A stretch of DNA of 64,000 bases from JAGWBD01 sp965197455 (GCA_965197455.1 OZ240208.1:248001-312000), one strand, 5' to 3'; shown: positions 52,581 through 60,592, numbered from the stretch's first letter. The notes: generated from the letters alone by a model not told the origin. A program made the numbers and translations.

Positions 52581-53237
52581 TTATCCTTCCGCCTGGGGAA
52601 TGTTGGCGAGCACGCTGATGCCGGTGGCGCGCTCCATGTCTTCGCTGTTGCGGACGATGCTGCTTTCCAGGTATTCCAGCACCAGCACCAGAGCGCCGCC
52701 CAGGATGAGGCCGAGGATGGCGCCGGCGGCGGCGTTTAGCGTGGGCCTTGGCCGCAGCAGGGTGTAGCGGGCGTTGTCCTGCAGGCTCGCATTGATATAG
52801 TCTTCACGGCGGGCGCGCTGGTTTTCCGCGTTGCGATACTGAATGAGCAGGTTGCCCCATTCGCGGGCCACATCGTTGGCCAGATTGCCGTCCGCCAGGT
52901 CGACATCGATCTGGATGGTCAGGTTGAGCGGGTCAGCGGCGATCGTAACCACACTGATGAGTTGCCGCGCCGTCATGTCCAGGCGCAGGTTGTCGATCAC
53001 TTCGCGGGCGCGGAACTCGCTGTCCAGGTAGGCGACGTGGTTGCCGAGCAGGGTCTTGCTGGCTTCGGTCAGGCCGAAGTCGGCGCGTGTGGGTTGCATC
53101 AAAACACGTTGGGTCGCGCGATAGACAGGCGTCTGGCGGGCGCCCAGCCACCAGGCGCTGCCCGCCGCGACCAGCGCCAGCAGCAACATGATCCAGCCAC
53201 GTCGCAGCAGAATGTTGGCGTATTCCAGCAGGTTCAT
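52581..53237 (-). CDS. Wzz/CpsC-type polysaccharide co-polymerase
   Basis: 218 aa from ATG at 53237 with GAGGGAAGCC upstream. Two membrane helices: GWIMLLLALVAAGSAWWLG (about residues 14-32) and AAGAILGLILGGALVLVLEYLE near the C-terminus. Extracytoplasmic segment with TPVYRATQRVLMQPT and DPLNLTIQIDVDLADGNLANDVAREWGNLL. Ends in SSIVRNSEDMERATGISVLANIP, the typical loop joined to a CpsD kinase in Gram-positive-like systems. Sets chain length of the exopolysaccharide. First gene of the EPS operon, 49 bases after folK. Confidence 0.85.
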   Translation of the reverse strand: MNLLEYANILLRRGWIMLLLALVAAGSAWWLGARQTPVYRATQRVLMQPTRADFGLTEASKTLLGNHVAYLDSEFRAREVIDNLRLDMTARQLISVVTIAADPLNLTIQIDVDLADGNLANDVAREWGNLLIQYRNAENQRARREDYINASLQDNARYTLLRPRPTLNAAAGAILGLILGGALVLVLEYLESSIVRNSEDMERATGISVLANIPQAEG

Positions 53238-53286
53238 GGCTTCCCTCGCGGTGACGCGCCCGCAGCCATTGTACCCGAAGCGCGGG

Positions 53287-53820
53287 TTATGGCGAGAGTG
53301 CGTCGGCGTCGACATGCAGGTTGAGCGTCAACTCTTCAATGCCTTTTGAGCCCAGCCGGGCGGCAATTGCGCCCAGGGTTTGCCCGGTCACAGGATGACG
53401 CAGGTCGGGTGCGAGCGCAGCCAGGGGCAGGGCGACGTGCGGAAAGCGCAGAATATCGGGGTCGGGCACCTGCCGCGGCGGGGAACCGAACTGAAACGAC
53501 CCGTCACCCCAGAGCGCAATGTCGATGTCGATGGTGCGCGCGGCGTTGCGGTTACCCGGGTCGCGCTCCCGCCCCAAAGACGCCTCGATGCGTTGGATAA
53601 CCACACGGTGAAAGCTGGAGGGGGAATGCGTGGTGCAAACACGTGCCGCCATATTCAGGAAATCAGCCTGGTCGGAGTCGCCCCGGGGCGAAGTGCGAAA
53701 GACCGGCGAGCAGCATTCGAGTGTACAGGCCCCGCGCAGCAGGCGCAGGGCTGCGTGCAGATTGGCTCGCGGACAGATATTGCTGCCCAGTGACAGCCAG
53801 ACCTGCGTCTCAGCCGGCAT
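53287..53820 (-). CDS. folK: HPPK, 2-amino-4-hydroxy-6-hydroxymethyldihydropteridine pyrophosphokinase
   Basis: 177 aa from ATG at 53820; the longer frame overlaps folB on its 5' side. VWLSLGSNICPRANLHAAL at the start, SPVFRTSPRGDSDQADFLNMAARVCT, then RTIDIDIALWG, the HPPK signature with the two Mg-binding Asp residues, and FPHVALPLAALAPDLRHP. Adds pyrophosphate to hydroxymethyl-dihydropterin in folate synthesis. Overlaps folB by 11 bases, so both are co-translated. The EPS operon follows on the same strand and may share its transcript. Confidence 0.92.
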   Translation of the reverse strand: MPAETQVWLSLGSNICPRANLHAALRLLRGACTLECCSPVFRTSPRGDSDQADFLNMAARVCTTHSPSSFHRVVIQRIEASLGRERDPGNRNAARTIDIDIALWGDGSFQFGSPPRQVPDPDILRFPHVALPLAALAPDLRHPVTGQTLGAIAARLGSKGIEELTLNLHVDADALSP

Positions 53821-54178
53821 CGAAATCTGCCGCCCGCCGTTCGATGCAGACGCCCACAGAATCCGAGAAACGCAACGCGCCCGGTTTGTGCGCGCGCACC
53901 TGCACCCAGTCGGCCGCATGCTTCTGTACGCAGATGCGCGCGATAGCTGTGGCCAGGGTTTCCAGCAATTGCCAGCTGGAAGCCTCAACCAGTTTGATGA
54001 TGTCCTTGGTCAGACAGCGGTAGTTGAGCGCGTCTTCAGGGTCGTCGCTCAGGGCTGCGGCGCGCATGTCGCAGCCTACGCGCAGGCTGATGACGACGTC
54101 CTGGCGATCCTTGCGTTCGTGCGGACTGAAGCCAATGACGCAGCGCAGGCGCAGATTGTCAATTTCGATGATGTCCAT
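53810..54178 (-). CDS. folB: Dihydroneopterin aldolase
   Basis: 122 aa. MDIIEIDNLRLRCVIGFSPHERKDRQDVVISLRVGCD has the E and Y/F-site pattern of FolB; DALNYRCLTKDIIKLVEASSWQLLETLATAIARICV is the catalytic helix with Lys in the second half of the family (K in TKDI). Converts dihydroneopterin to hydroxymethyl-dihydropterin. Divergent from folE, overlapping folK downstream. Confidence 0.92.
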   Translation of the reverse strand: MDIIEIDNLRLRCVIGFSPHERKDRQDVVISLRVGCDMRAAALSDDPEDALNYRCLTKDIIKLVEASSWQLLETLATAIARICVQKHAADWVQVRAHKPGALRFSDSVGVCIERRAADFDAG

Positions 54179-54229
54179 GTTTCATCACTCTCACAGCAAA
54201 CCGGCATGCCGTTCCTCTCACAAAGATGC

Positions 54230-54241
54230 TATGTTAACATA
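54230..54241. promoter_or_regulatory. Perfect 12-bp palindrome between folB and folE
   Basis: TATGTTAACATA is fully self-complementary and lies 51 bases before folB and 42 bases before folE, in the control region of both. It is AT-rich, unlike the surroundings. Could be an operator for a dimeric repressor. Confidence 0.4.
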
Positions 54242-54283
54242 TCATCATGAATCGGAAGAACGCAGGTCAGGAAGCGACACACT

Positions 54284-54970
54284 ATGAGCGGGAACAGGAA
54301 CAATCACGCCAGGTCGCAGCAGGATGTCGCACCATCTGAAGTGAAGCCCGGCCTTGCGGACAACGGGCATGTTGTCGGACAGCTCCCGGTGGACCAGGCA
54401 CGCATCGCAGCAGCCACGGCCGAAATCATTGCAGCCATCGGGGAAGATGCTTGCCGCGAGGGTCTGCTTGCCACTCCGGAGCGGGTGGGTCGCGCCTGGG
54501 CCGAGCTGACAGCCGGCTACCGTATCGATCCGGTGAGTTTGATTAACGATGCGATTTTCGACGTTGACCATGATGACATGGTCATCGTACGTGACATCGA
54601 ATTTCATAGTCTGTGCGAGCATCATCTACTGCCCTTTGTCGGGCGCGCCCACGTAGCCTATATTCCAAATGGCAAGATCGTCGGCCTTTCCAAGATCCCA
54701 CGCATCGTGGACATGTATGCGCGCCGGCTGCAGGTGCAGGAACGCATGACGCGCCAAATCGCGGACTTTCTTAATTCTGTGCTTTCGCCGCATGGCGTGG
54801 CCGTCGTGCTGGAAGGCGTGCACCTTTGCGCCGTGATGCGCGGCGTGAAGAAGCATGAGCCCAGCATGACGACCAGCAGCATGCTTGGCTCCTTTCGCGA
54901 GAACGCCGCAATGCGCAACGAGTTTCAGGTGCTTCTCGGGCGCTCGGGAACCAGCCAGCTTTTTACCTGA
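54284..54970 (+). CDS. folE: GTP cyclohydrolase I
   Basis: 228 aa; ATG after AGGAAGCGACACACT. Zinc ligands C111, H114 and C182 are placed as in E. coli FolE (SLCEHHLLPF and GVHLCAVMRGVKK). Other family marks: ATPERVGRAW, AYIPNGKIVGLSKIPRIVDMYARRLQVQERMTRQIA, and SMTTSSMLGSFREN. A 40-residue N-terminal extension is polar and without similarity. Opens the GTP ring to make 7,8-dihydroneopterin triphosphate, the start of folate synthesis. Divergent from folB/folK. Confidence 0.96.
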   Translation: MSGNRNNHARSQQDVAPSEVKPGLADNGHVVGQLPVDQARIAAATAEIIAAIGEDACREGLLATPERVGRAWAELTAGYRIDPVSLINDAIFDVDHDDMVIVRDIEFHSLCEHHLLPFVGRAHVAYIPNGKIVGLSKIPRIVDMYARRLQVQERMTRQIADFLNSVLSPHGVAVVLEGVHLCAVMRGVKKHEPSMTTSSMLGSFRENAAMRNEFQVLLGRSGTSQLFT

Positions 54971-54985
54971 TGCAGCCCGGCTGAA

Positions 54986-55015
54986 CTGTCGCAGTCAGGC
55001 AGCCTGTGCTATAGT
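54986..55015 (+). promoter_or_regulatory. Candidate metK promoter
   Basis: CTGTCG (54986-54991), 18-base spacer and TATAGT (55010-55015). The leader to the start codon is only about 25 bases, which leaves no room for a SAM riboswitch. Confidence 0.45.
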
Positions 55016-55045
55016 GCCGCCGTTCGTAAGGCGGGAGGCTGTCCC

Positions 55046-56233
55046 TTGACCGGTATGACCTTCGTTAATTCTCCGTCCCTTTTCTACACATCGGAGTCCG
55101 TGACGGAAGGCCACCCGGACAAGATTTGCGACCAAATTTCTGACGCCATTCTTGACGCGATGCTGGCGCTTGACCCCCATGCGCGCGTCGCCTGCGAGAC
55201 GGCCACCACGACCGGTCTGGTGCTGGTGATGGGCGAAATCAGCACGCGGGCGCTGGTCAGCCATGACAGCCTCACGGCCATCGTGCGCCAGACCATCCGT
55301 GACATTGGTTATACCGACGCAGCCTACGGCCTCGACAGCGAAAGCTGTGGTGTGCTGCTCTCCCTGCACGGGCAATCGGAAGATATCGCCGTCGGCGTCG
55401 ATCGTGAGGGCGCCGGCGACCAGGGGATGATGTTCGGTTTCGCTTGCGACGAGACGCCGGAACTGATGCCGCTCACCATTTCGCTGGCGCACAAATTGTC
55501 GCGCTGCCTGGCGCAGGCGCGCAAGAGCGGCGAACTCCCCTGGCTGCGCCCGGATGGCAAAAGTCAGGTCACCGTTGAATACGCCTATGGCAAGCCAAGG
55601 CGCGTCGAAGCCATTGTGCTTTCCGCCCAGCATGACGAGGACATTGAACAGGCAGAAGTGCGGCGCCAGCTGGAGGAAGTCGTCATCCGCCGCACGATTC
55701 CGCACAAGTTCCTTGACGAAAACACGAAGATTCACATCAATCCTACCGGCCGCTTCGTGACCGGCGGGCCGCATGGCGACGCCGGCCTGACCGGCCGCAA
55801 GATCATCGTGGACACCTACGGCGGGGTGGCGCGGCATGGCGGCGGTGCTTTCTCCGGCAAGGATGGCACCAAGGTCGATCGCAGCGCTGCCTACATGGCG
55901 CGCTATGTAGCCAAAAACGTCGTCGCCGCTGGCCTGGCTACCCGATTTGAGTTGCAGGTTTCCTACGCCATCGGCAAGGCGGAACCAACCTCGCTGGCTG
56001 TTGAAACCTTCGGCACAGGCTGTCTGACTGACGAGCAGCTGGCAGCGCTCATCAGCCGCCACTTTGACATGCGGCCCGCGGCCATCATGCGCGACCTGAA
56101 CCTGCGCCAGCCGCAGTATCGTCAGGTCGCTGCCTACGGCCACTTCGGTCGTGACGATCTCGAAGTCCCCTGGGAGTGCTGTGACAAGGTGGCCCAGTTG
56201 CGCAAGGATGCCGGGCTGGGCCCGGCCAAGTGA
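55046..56233 (+). CDS. metK: S-adenosylmethionine synthetase
   Basis: 395 aa. TTG at 55046 is preferred over ATG at 55055 because GGGAGG lies seven bases before the TTG but 16 before the ATG. FYTSESVTEGHPDKICDQISDAILDAM (Mg and ATP site), GAGDQGMMFGFACDETPELMPL (GAGDQG signature), and GGGAFSGKDGTKVDRSAAYMARYVAKN (P-loop-like GGGAFSGKD) are all intact. Makes SAM from methionine and ATP. The downstream methyltransferase overlaps by four bases. No SAM riboswitch is seen. Confidence 0.96.
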   Translation: MTGMTFVNSPSLFYTSESVTEGHPDKICDQISDAILDAMLALDPHARVACETATTTGLVLVMGEISTRALVSHDSLTAIVRQTIRDIGYTDAAYGLDSESCGVLLSLHGQSEDIAVGVDREGAGDQGMMFGFACDETPELMPLTISLAHKLSRCLAQARKSGELPWLRPDGKSQVTVEYAYGKPRRVEAIVLSAQHDEDIEQAEVRRQLEEVVIRRTIPHKFLDENTKIHINPTGRFVTGGPHGDAGLTGRKIIVDTYGGVARHGGGAFSGKDGTKVDRSAAYMARYVAKNVVAAGLATRFELQVSYAIGKAEPTSLAVETFGTGCLTDEQLAALISRHFDMRPAAIMRDLNLRQPQYRQVAAYGHFGRDDLEVPWECCDKVAQLRKDAGLGPAK

Positions 56234-57132
56234 GCGCACCGGGCGGAACGCCGCGCCCCGACATCATTGATTACGAAGGCTCGCGCTACCGCAGCGAATT
56301 CTGGGAAGACGCGAACCGCGACTATGAAGACCGCGTGGAGCGCGTGGCGCTGCGGCGTCTGCTGCCCAAATCAGGGAGCCGGTTGCTGGAAGTGGGCGCG
56401 GGTTATGGCCGTCTTACGCCCGAGTACCAGGGCTTCGACCAGATCGTCCTGCTGGATTACTCGCTCACGCATTTGCAGGATGCGCAGCAAAATCTGGGAC
56501 GGGATGCGCGCTACGTTTACGTCGCGGCGGATGTCTGTCAGCAACCCTTTCGCGTGGGCGCCTTCGATGCCGCCACTACTGTGCGCGTGCTACATCACTT
56601 GCCGGATGTGCCAGGCGCCCTGGCTGAAATGGCGCGTGTGGTAGAGGCACAGGGGACGCTGGTGCTGGAGCATGCCAGCAAGCGACATGTGAAAGCCGTA
56701 TTGCGCCATGCCTTTGGGATGCAGACCTGGAGTCCCTACACTCTTGAGCCGCTGGAGTTCGTCTCGCTCAATTTTGACTTTCACCCGGAGTACATGCGGC
56801 GCATTCTGACGGATGTCGGTTTCACGGTTGGCGCGCGCTTGCCGGTCTCCTGGCTGCGTCTGGACCTGCTCAAACGCAGGCTGCCGACGGGGTTGCTCGT
56901 CACTGTGGACAGCCTGTTGCAACACAGTGGCGCGCTGTGGAGCCCAAGCGTTTTCCTGCGTGCGACGCGTGATGGGCAGTGTGCTGCCGGGTCTGCAGAA
57001 GGGGACATCTTCCGTTGCCCGCGCAGTGGTGAGCGGCTGCGGCGGGAAGGGGAGGCCATGGTCGCGCAAAACTGCGGCCTGCGCTGGGCGATATGCGACG
57101 GGATATACGATTTCCGCGAGCCATTGACCTAG
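56230..57132 (+). CDS. SAM-dependent methyltransferase with Trm112-like C-terminus
   Basis: 300 aa, GTG start with GTGA overlapping the metK stop. Class I methyltransferase motifs: SRLLEVGAGYGRLTPEY (motif I), DYSLTHLQDAQQNLG, ADVCQQPF and DAATTVRVLHHLPDVPGALAEMARVV. The last 40 residues, FRCPRSGERLRREGEAMVAQNCGLRWAICDGIYDFREP, look like a Trm112-type or UPF0434-like zinc-ribbon domain with only part of the cysteines. Target unknown; coupling to metK suggests SAM is supplied in step with it, or simply operon economy. Confidence 0.82.
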   Translation: MSAPGGTPRPDIIDYEGSRYRSEFWEDANRDYEDRVERVALRRLLPKSGSRLLEVGAGYGRLTPEYQGFDQIVLLDYSLTHLQDAQQNLGRDARYVYVAADVCQQPFRVGAFDAATTVRVLHHLPDVPGALAEMARVVEAQGTLVLEHASKRHVKAVLRHAFGMQTWSPYTLEPLEFVSLNFDFHPEYMRRILTDVGFTVGARLPVSWLRLDLLKRRLPTGLLVTVDSLLQHSGALWSPSVFLRATRDGQCAAGSAEGDIFRCPRSGERLRREGEAMVAQNCGLRWAICDGIYDFREPLT

Positions 57133-57133
57133 G

Positions 57134-57958
57134 CTAAAGTTCTTCCAGTTGCTGATCTACCTTGCGCCGGAACGCCTGGCTGATGGCCAGGGTGCAGGGT
57201 CCGGGCCGACCCTCGCCGACTACCACTTCGTCTATCTGAACAATCGGGATCAGGCCGCGACTGCTGCTGGTCAGGAAGGCTTCTTCCAGCACCGGCAGTT
57301 CGTTGATGTTGACGGGTGTCAGTTGCAACGGCAGGATATCCGGCACCAGCTGCAGCACGATGCTGCGCGCTATGCCGGCCAGGACTCCCGCAGCGGCTGT
57401 GCGCAGCGCGCCTGCATGAACCGCGTAGAAGTTGCTGCTGAAGCCTTCGAGGATTGTCCCGTCCGGACCAGTGAGCAGCGCTTCGTAACAGCCGCCTGGC
57501 AGGGTGAAGCGATGTCGCTCATGCATCCAGGCGCTGCCTTTAGCGGCGGGATTGTGACGTTTTAGTTCCTGCACGATGACGCAACACACTCCCTCACGCC
57601 GCAGCCGCTCAGGCGGCGGCTGCCAGGGTTCCAGCGTGATGAGCAGCTCCTGTGGTGTGGCGCGCGGCGCGCTCAACCGGAAGCGAACCTCACCAAAACC
57701 GGCCTCGTCAACCATGCTGCGCAGCGCCTGGCGCAAACGCGCGCGCGGTAGCTGAAGCGCAAAGCCTTCGCGCGCGGCCGACTCCTGCAGGCGATCGAGA
57801 TGCGCATCCAGCAGCATGACCCTGTGTCCCTGTTGCGTGTTGCTGACCGTGTAAACGCCTTCAGGTTCGCTATGCGCAGCCTGATGCAGCGACTCCGCTG
57901 CGCAGGGCACAGCAACCAGGCCGGCGGCGGTCAGGCGTTTGCGCAGGACGGGAGACAT
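57134..57958 (-). CDS. Class IV PLP-dependent aminotransferase / aminodeoxychorismate lyase-like
   Basis: 274 aa from ATG at 57958; an upstream TTG at 57988 is possible. Class IV fold: the catalytic Lys is in LKRHNPAAKGSAWMHER, then EGFSSNFYAVHAGALRTA and EAFLTSSSRGLIPIVQIDEVVVG, the cofactor-binding segments. Length matches PabC and BCAT/DAAT families. With folE, folB and folK nearby, a PabC role (p-aminobenzoate for folate) is attractive but not shown by sequence. Divergent from the aspartokinase promoter. Confidence 0.78.
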   Translation of the reverse strand: MSPVLRKRLTAAGLVAVPCAAESLHQAAHSEPEGVYTVSNTQQGHRVMLLDAHLDRLQESAAREGFALQLPRARLRQALRSMVDEAGFGEVRFRLSAPRATPQELLITLEPWQPPPERLRREGVCCVIVQELKRHNPAAKGSAWMHERHRFTLPGGCYEALLTGPDGTILEGFSSNFYAVHAGALRTAAAGVLAGIARSIVLQLVPDILPLQLTPVNINELPVLEEAFLTSSSRGLIPIVQIDEVVVGEGRPGPCTLAISQAFRRKVDQQLEEL

Positions 57959-58003
57959 ATCGAAAGCATAACCCTGCCAGTCAGGCAAGTCTACAGAAGA
58001 CGC

Positions 58004-58032
58004 TTGACAGCCCGTTTGGCAGTGGCTATGCT
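58004..58032 (+). promoter_or_regulatory. Strong sigma70-type promoter of the aspartokinase leader
   Basis: Perfect TTGACA (58004-58009), exact 17-base spacer, TATGCT (58027-58032). It is the best promoter match in the window. Start of transcription near 58040, about 185 bases before aspartokinase. Confidence 0.8.
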
Positions 58033-58057
58033 GCGCGGCGTGTTAGCGGAGCGACAG

Positions 58058-58141
58058 ATGCAGGCACTGGCTGGCGGAATGATGATGACGGGTATGACTA
58101 CCGGCGCTGAACCAGCGCGCGGGGATTTCTGCCTGTCCTGA
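58058..58141 (+). CDS. Putative Met/Thr leader peptide of aspartokinase
   Basis: A 27-codon frame with ATG six bases after GGAG (58048-58051). It begins MQALAGGMMMTGMTTG and ends GAEPARGDFCLS. Codons 8-15 contain four Met and three Thr, a run unlikely by chance. It lies between a consensus promoter and a terminator hairpin 23 bases after its stop, before an enzyme that makes the common precursor of Met and Thr. This is the arrangement of ribosome-stalling leader peptides such as thrL. No Lys codons occur. Product presumably has no function as a protein. Confidence 0.7.
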   Translation: MQALAGGMMMTGMTTGAEPARGDFCLS

Positions 58142-58164
58142 AGCTGCCAGAAGCGAACGGACAC

Positions 58165-58195
58165 AAGCGTGTGGAAATCACCCACACGCTTTTTT
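58165..58195 (+). terminator. Attenuator terminator before aspartokinase
   Basis: AAGCGTGTGG (58165-58174) and CCACACGCTT (58182-58191) form a perfect 10-bp stem with loop AAATCAC, directly followed by a six-T run (58190-58195). It lies 28 bases before the lysC start, inside the transcript. By-eye alternative pairings include TGTCC (58134-58138) with GGACA (58159-58163), TTCTG (58128-58132) with CAGAA (58148-58152), and GCGCTG/CAGCGC (58104-58118) after the Thr codons. Confidence 0.85.
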
Positions 58196-58223
58196 GTTGC
58201 CTTAAGACAGTGAGAGGCGCGAC

Positions 58224-59639
58224 ATGCAGCGAGTCACAATGAAATTCGGGGGCACGTCGGTCGGTTCAGTCGCAGCCATCAGTCAGGTGATGGCGATCCT
58301 GCGCGAGCCCTTTGACGCAGGGGCGCAGGTGATCGCCGTCGTCTCGGCGATGTCGGGCGTGACCGACGCGCTGACTGTGGCGGCGCAGGCAGCCGCAGTG
58401 GGGGAGCGCGCTGTCTGGCAGGAGACCGCGCTGCAGCTGCGACGGCGCCACGCGGAAGTGCTCAGGCAGCTGGTTACGAACGAATCGCAGCGCGCGCCGG
58501 CGCAGGCGGAAGTAGATGCGCTGGTGACCGAATTCGAGGACGTGTGCGGTGCGCTGGACATCGTCGCTGAGTTGACGCCCCGCATCCATGACCAGGTGCT
58601 GTCCTTCGGCGAACGTCTGAGCAGCCGTGTGATTGCTTCGGCGCTGCACGCAGCCGGCCTGCCGGCGCGTCAGTTTGACGCCACGCAACTCATTGTGACC
58701 GACGACAATTTCCAGAACGCCAGCGTTGAACGCTCCCGCACCCAGGTTTGCATCGACCGCGTGCTGCTGCCTGCGCTGGATGAGGGCGCGCTGCCGGTCA
58801 TCACCGGCTACATTGGCCGCACGGCAGAAGGCGCAACGACTACGCTGGGGCGGGGTGGCAGTGACTACAGTGCGGCGCTCATCGCGGCTGACAGCCACTG
58901 TGACGAGCTGATTATCTGGACGGATGTGGACGGGGTGATGACGACCGACCCGCGCATCGACGCACGCGCGCGCGTGCTGTCGCGGGTTTCCTATCAGGAG
59001 GTTGGCGAACTGGCCTTCTACGGCGCGAAGGTGCTGCATCCGCGCACAGTACAGCCGGTGCAGGAGCGCAACATTCCACTGCGCGTGCGCAACACCTTCA
59101 ACCCAAGGCACGAGGGAACGCTCATCGGCGCGCAGAGCGCGAACAGCACCACGGTCATCAAGGCAGTGACCAGCGTTTCCCACGTTGGCCTGCTGACCGT
59201 CTCCGGCAGCGGGATGATGGGCGTGCCGGGCATCGCCGGCCGCGCCTTTCTGGCCACTGCGCAGGTTGGCGCCAACATCCTGATGATTTCTCAAGCCTCA
59301 TCGGAGCAGAGCTTCTGTTTCGTTGTGCTGGATGATCGTGCGCATGCGGTGCAGGAGGCCTTGCAGGGAGAATTTGATGCCGAGATTGGGCGGCGCGCGA
59401 TCGAACATGTGGAGCTGCTGGAGGAAGTAGTCATTCTGACGGTGGTCGGTTCCGGCATGCGTGGTACGCCGGGCATCGCCGGCCGGGTATTCACTACGTT
59501 GGGGACGCAGGAGATCAACGTCGTCGCCATTGCCCAGGGCGCATCGGAGTGCAGCATTTCCTTCGTCGTGGCCGAGGAGCATCACGAACGCGCGGTCATC
59601 TCCCTGCATGAGCTGGCGCTGGAGCCCGCCGCGGTTTGA
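58224..59639 (+). CDS. lysC: Aspartate kinase
   Basis: 471 aa; ATG after GAGAGGCGCGAC. N-terminal kinase domain starts VTMKFGGTSVGSVAAI; WTDVDGVMTTDPRIDARA and GAKVLHPRTVQP are family marks. Two ACT domains follow: LLTVSGSGMMGVPGIAGRAF (about residues 320-340) and LTVVGSGMRGTPGIAGRVF (about 400-425). These resemble the ThrA-type regulatory domain, where threonine or lysine binds. It phosphorylates aspartate at the head of Met, Thr and (usually) Lys synthesis. In this organism lysine probably comes from the AAA pathway, leaving Met/Thr/Ile and perhaps cell-wall precursors. Preceded by a Met/Thr leader. Confidence 0.95.
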   Translation: MQRVTMKFGGTSVGSVAAISQVMAILREPFDAGAQVIAVVSAMSGVTDALTVAAQAAAVGERAVWQETALQLRRRHAEVLRQLVTNESQRAPAQAEVDALVTEFEDVCGALDIVAELTPRIHDQVLSFGERLSSRVIASALHAAGLPARQFDATQLIVTDDNFQNASVERSRTQVCIDRVLLPALDEGALPVITGYIGRTAEGATTTLGRGGSDYSAALIAADSHCDELIIWTDVDGVMTTDPRIDARARVLSRVSYQEVGELAFYGAKVLHPRTVQPVQERNIPLRVRNTFNPRHEGTLIGAQSANSTTVIKAVTSVSHVGLLTVSGSGMMGVPGIAGRAFLATAQVGANILMISQASSEQSFCFVVLDDRAHAVQEALQGEFDAEIGRRAIEHVELLEEVVILTVVGSGMRGTPGIAGRVFTTLGTQEINVVAIAQGASECSISFVVAEEHHERAVISLHELALEPAAV

Positions 59640-59653
59640 AGCTGGTCAGTGCA

Positions 59654-60592
59654 TCAGGATTCAGGCTCAAAGTAGTCACTGTCAATGCGTTTGAGAGACC
59701 AACTGGTCGTTTCACTGACACCGACGTTGTTGTCAATCATGAGCTCAGCAAGACGCTGCCCGTTGATTAGAACGACACGGAACTGAGGGTTACTTCTGGC
59801 GCTTTCCTGTGCACCTTTCGAAAATTTGGATGTGGTGATGAACACGCCCTTGCTAGCGCCACTGCCGGCCATGCTTCCGACAAAGGTCTGGATTACTGGT
59901 CGATTCACAGAATTATCAGGTGCGTAGCGTTTGGCCTGCAAATAGATTTTTTCGAGGCCGAGTTTGTCTTCTTCTATGATGCCGTCGATACCACCATCGC
60001 CGCTGCCTCCAGTGACATGTCCGGCTCCGAATTGACCATAGCCCATCGCTTGCATCACGTCTAGCACTAGTTGTTCAAAGAATTCCGGCGGGCGCTGAAG
60101 AATGGCACGGAGCAACTCTTCAGCCAGTTGATCGTTTAGCAGGCGAGCGTTGGCCTCAATTGCTTCATCTGGCGTCTGCCTCTGCTCTTGAGTATCCGAA
60201 CTTATACTCATTTCCTTGTCACTGATGCAATTTGAGGAATCTGCCGACTTATTTCTGGCGTTCCATTCTTCAAAACTGGGATACTTCATCAGCAGCTTTT
60301 CGGAGATGAAATCAGGGCTGGTTGCCAACAACATTTTGCCTTCAGTGCTAATAGCAACAAAACCACGTTTGGGACGACTTATCAAACCTGCCTTGAATAG
60401 ATAAGTTGATGCAAACCACGTCCTGTTCACTATTCTCTTTTCACCATTTTTTAGTCTCTCAGCACGCTCAGCGTTGGTCAGTTCAAAATGGCTACTCATC
60501 ATCTCAGCTACTGTTCTTACCCGTACTTCACTCTCGTTACGAAGTGCTTGCAGAAATGGCAGCATAATTTCGTTAAACGTTGGCATGGCCAT
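59654..60592 (-). CDS. mrr: Mrr-family type IV restriction endonuclease
   Basis: 312 aa. The ATG at 60592 gives MAMPTFNEIMLPFLQAL, which aligns with the E. coli Mrr start. The N-terminal winged-helix Mrr_N domain (NRTWFASTYLFKAGLISRPKRGFVAI) is followed by a linker and a PD-(D/E)XK nuclease: GSGDGGIDGIIEEDKLGLEKIYLQAKRY with D199 and D203, then Q219 and K221. Mrr proteins cut DNA carrying certain methylated sites. Codon use is visibly more AT-rich than in neighbours (long stretches such as aacattttgccttcagtgct), pointing to recent transfer. Convergent with the aspartokinase gene. Confidence 0.9.
   Translation of the reverse strand: MAMPTFNEIMLPFLQALRNESEVRVRTVAEMMSSHFELTNAERAERLKNGEKRIVNRTWFASTYLFKAGLISRPKRGFVAISTEGKMLLATSPDFISEKLLMKYPSFEEWNARNKSADSSNCISDKEMSISSDTQEQRQTPDEAIEANARLLNDQLAEELLRAILQRPPEFFEQLVLDVMQAMGYGQFGAGHVTGGSGDGGIDGIIEEDKLGLEKIYLQAKRYAPDNSVNRPVIQTFVGSMAGSGASKGVFITTSKFSKGAQESARSNPQFRVVLINGQRLAELMIDNNVGVSETTSWSLKRIDSDYFEPES

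Noticed and set aside
54971..55045. SAM riboswitch before metK
   Set aside because: Promoter to start codon leaves about 25 bases of leader, far too short for any SAM riboswitch class.
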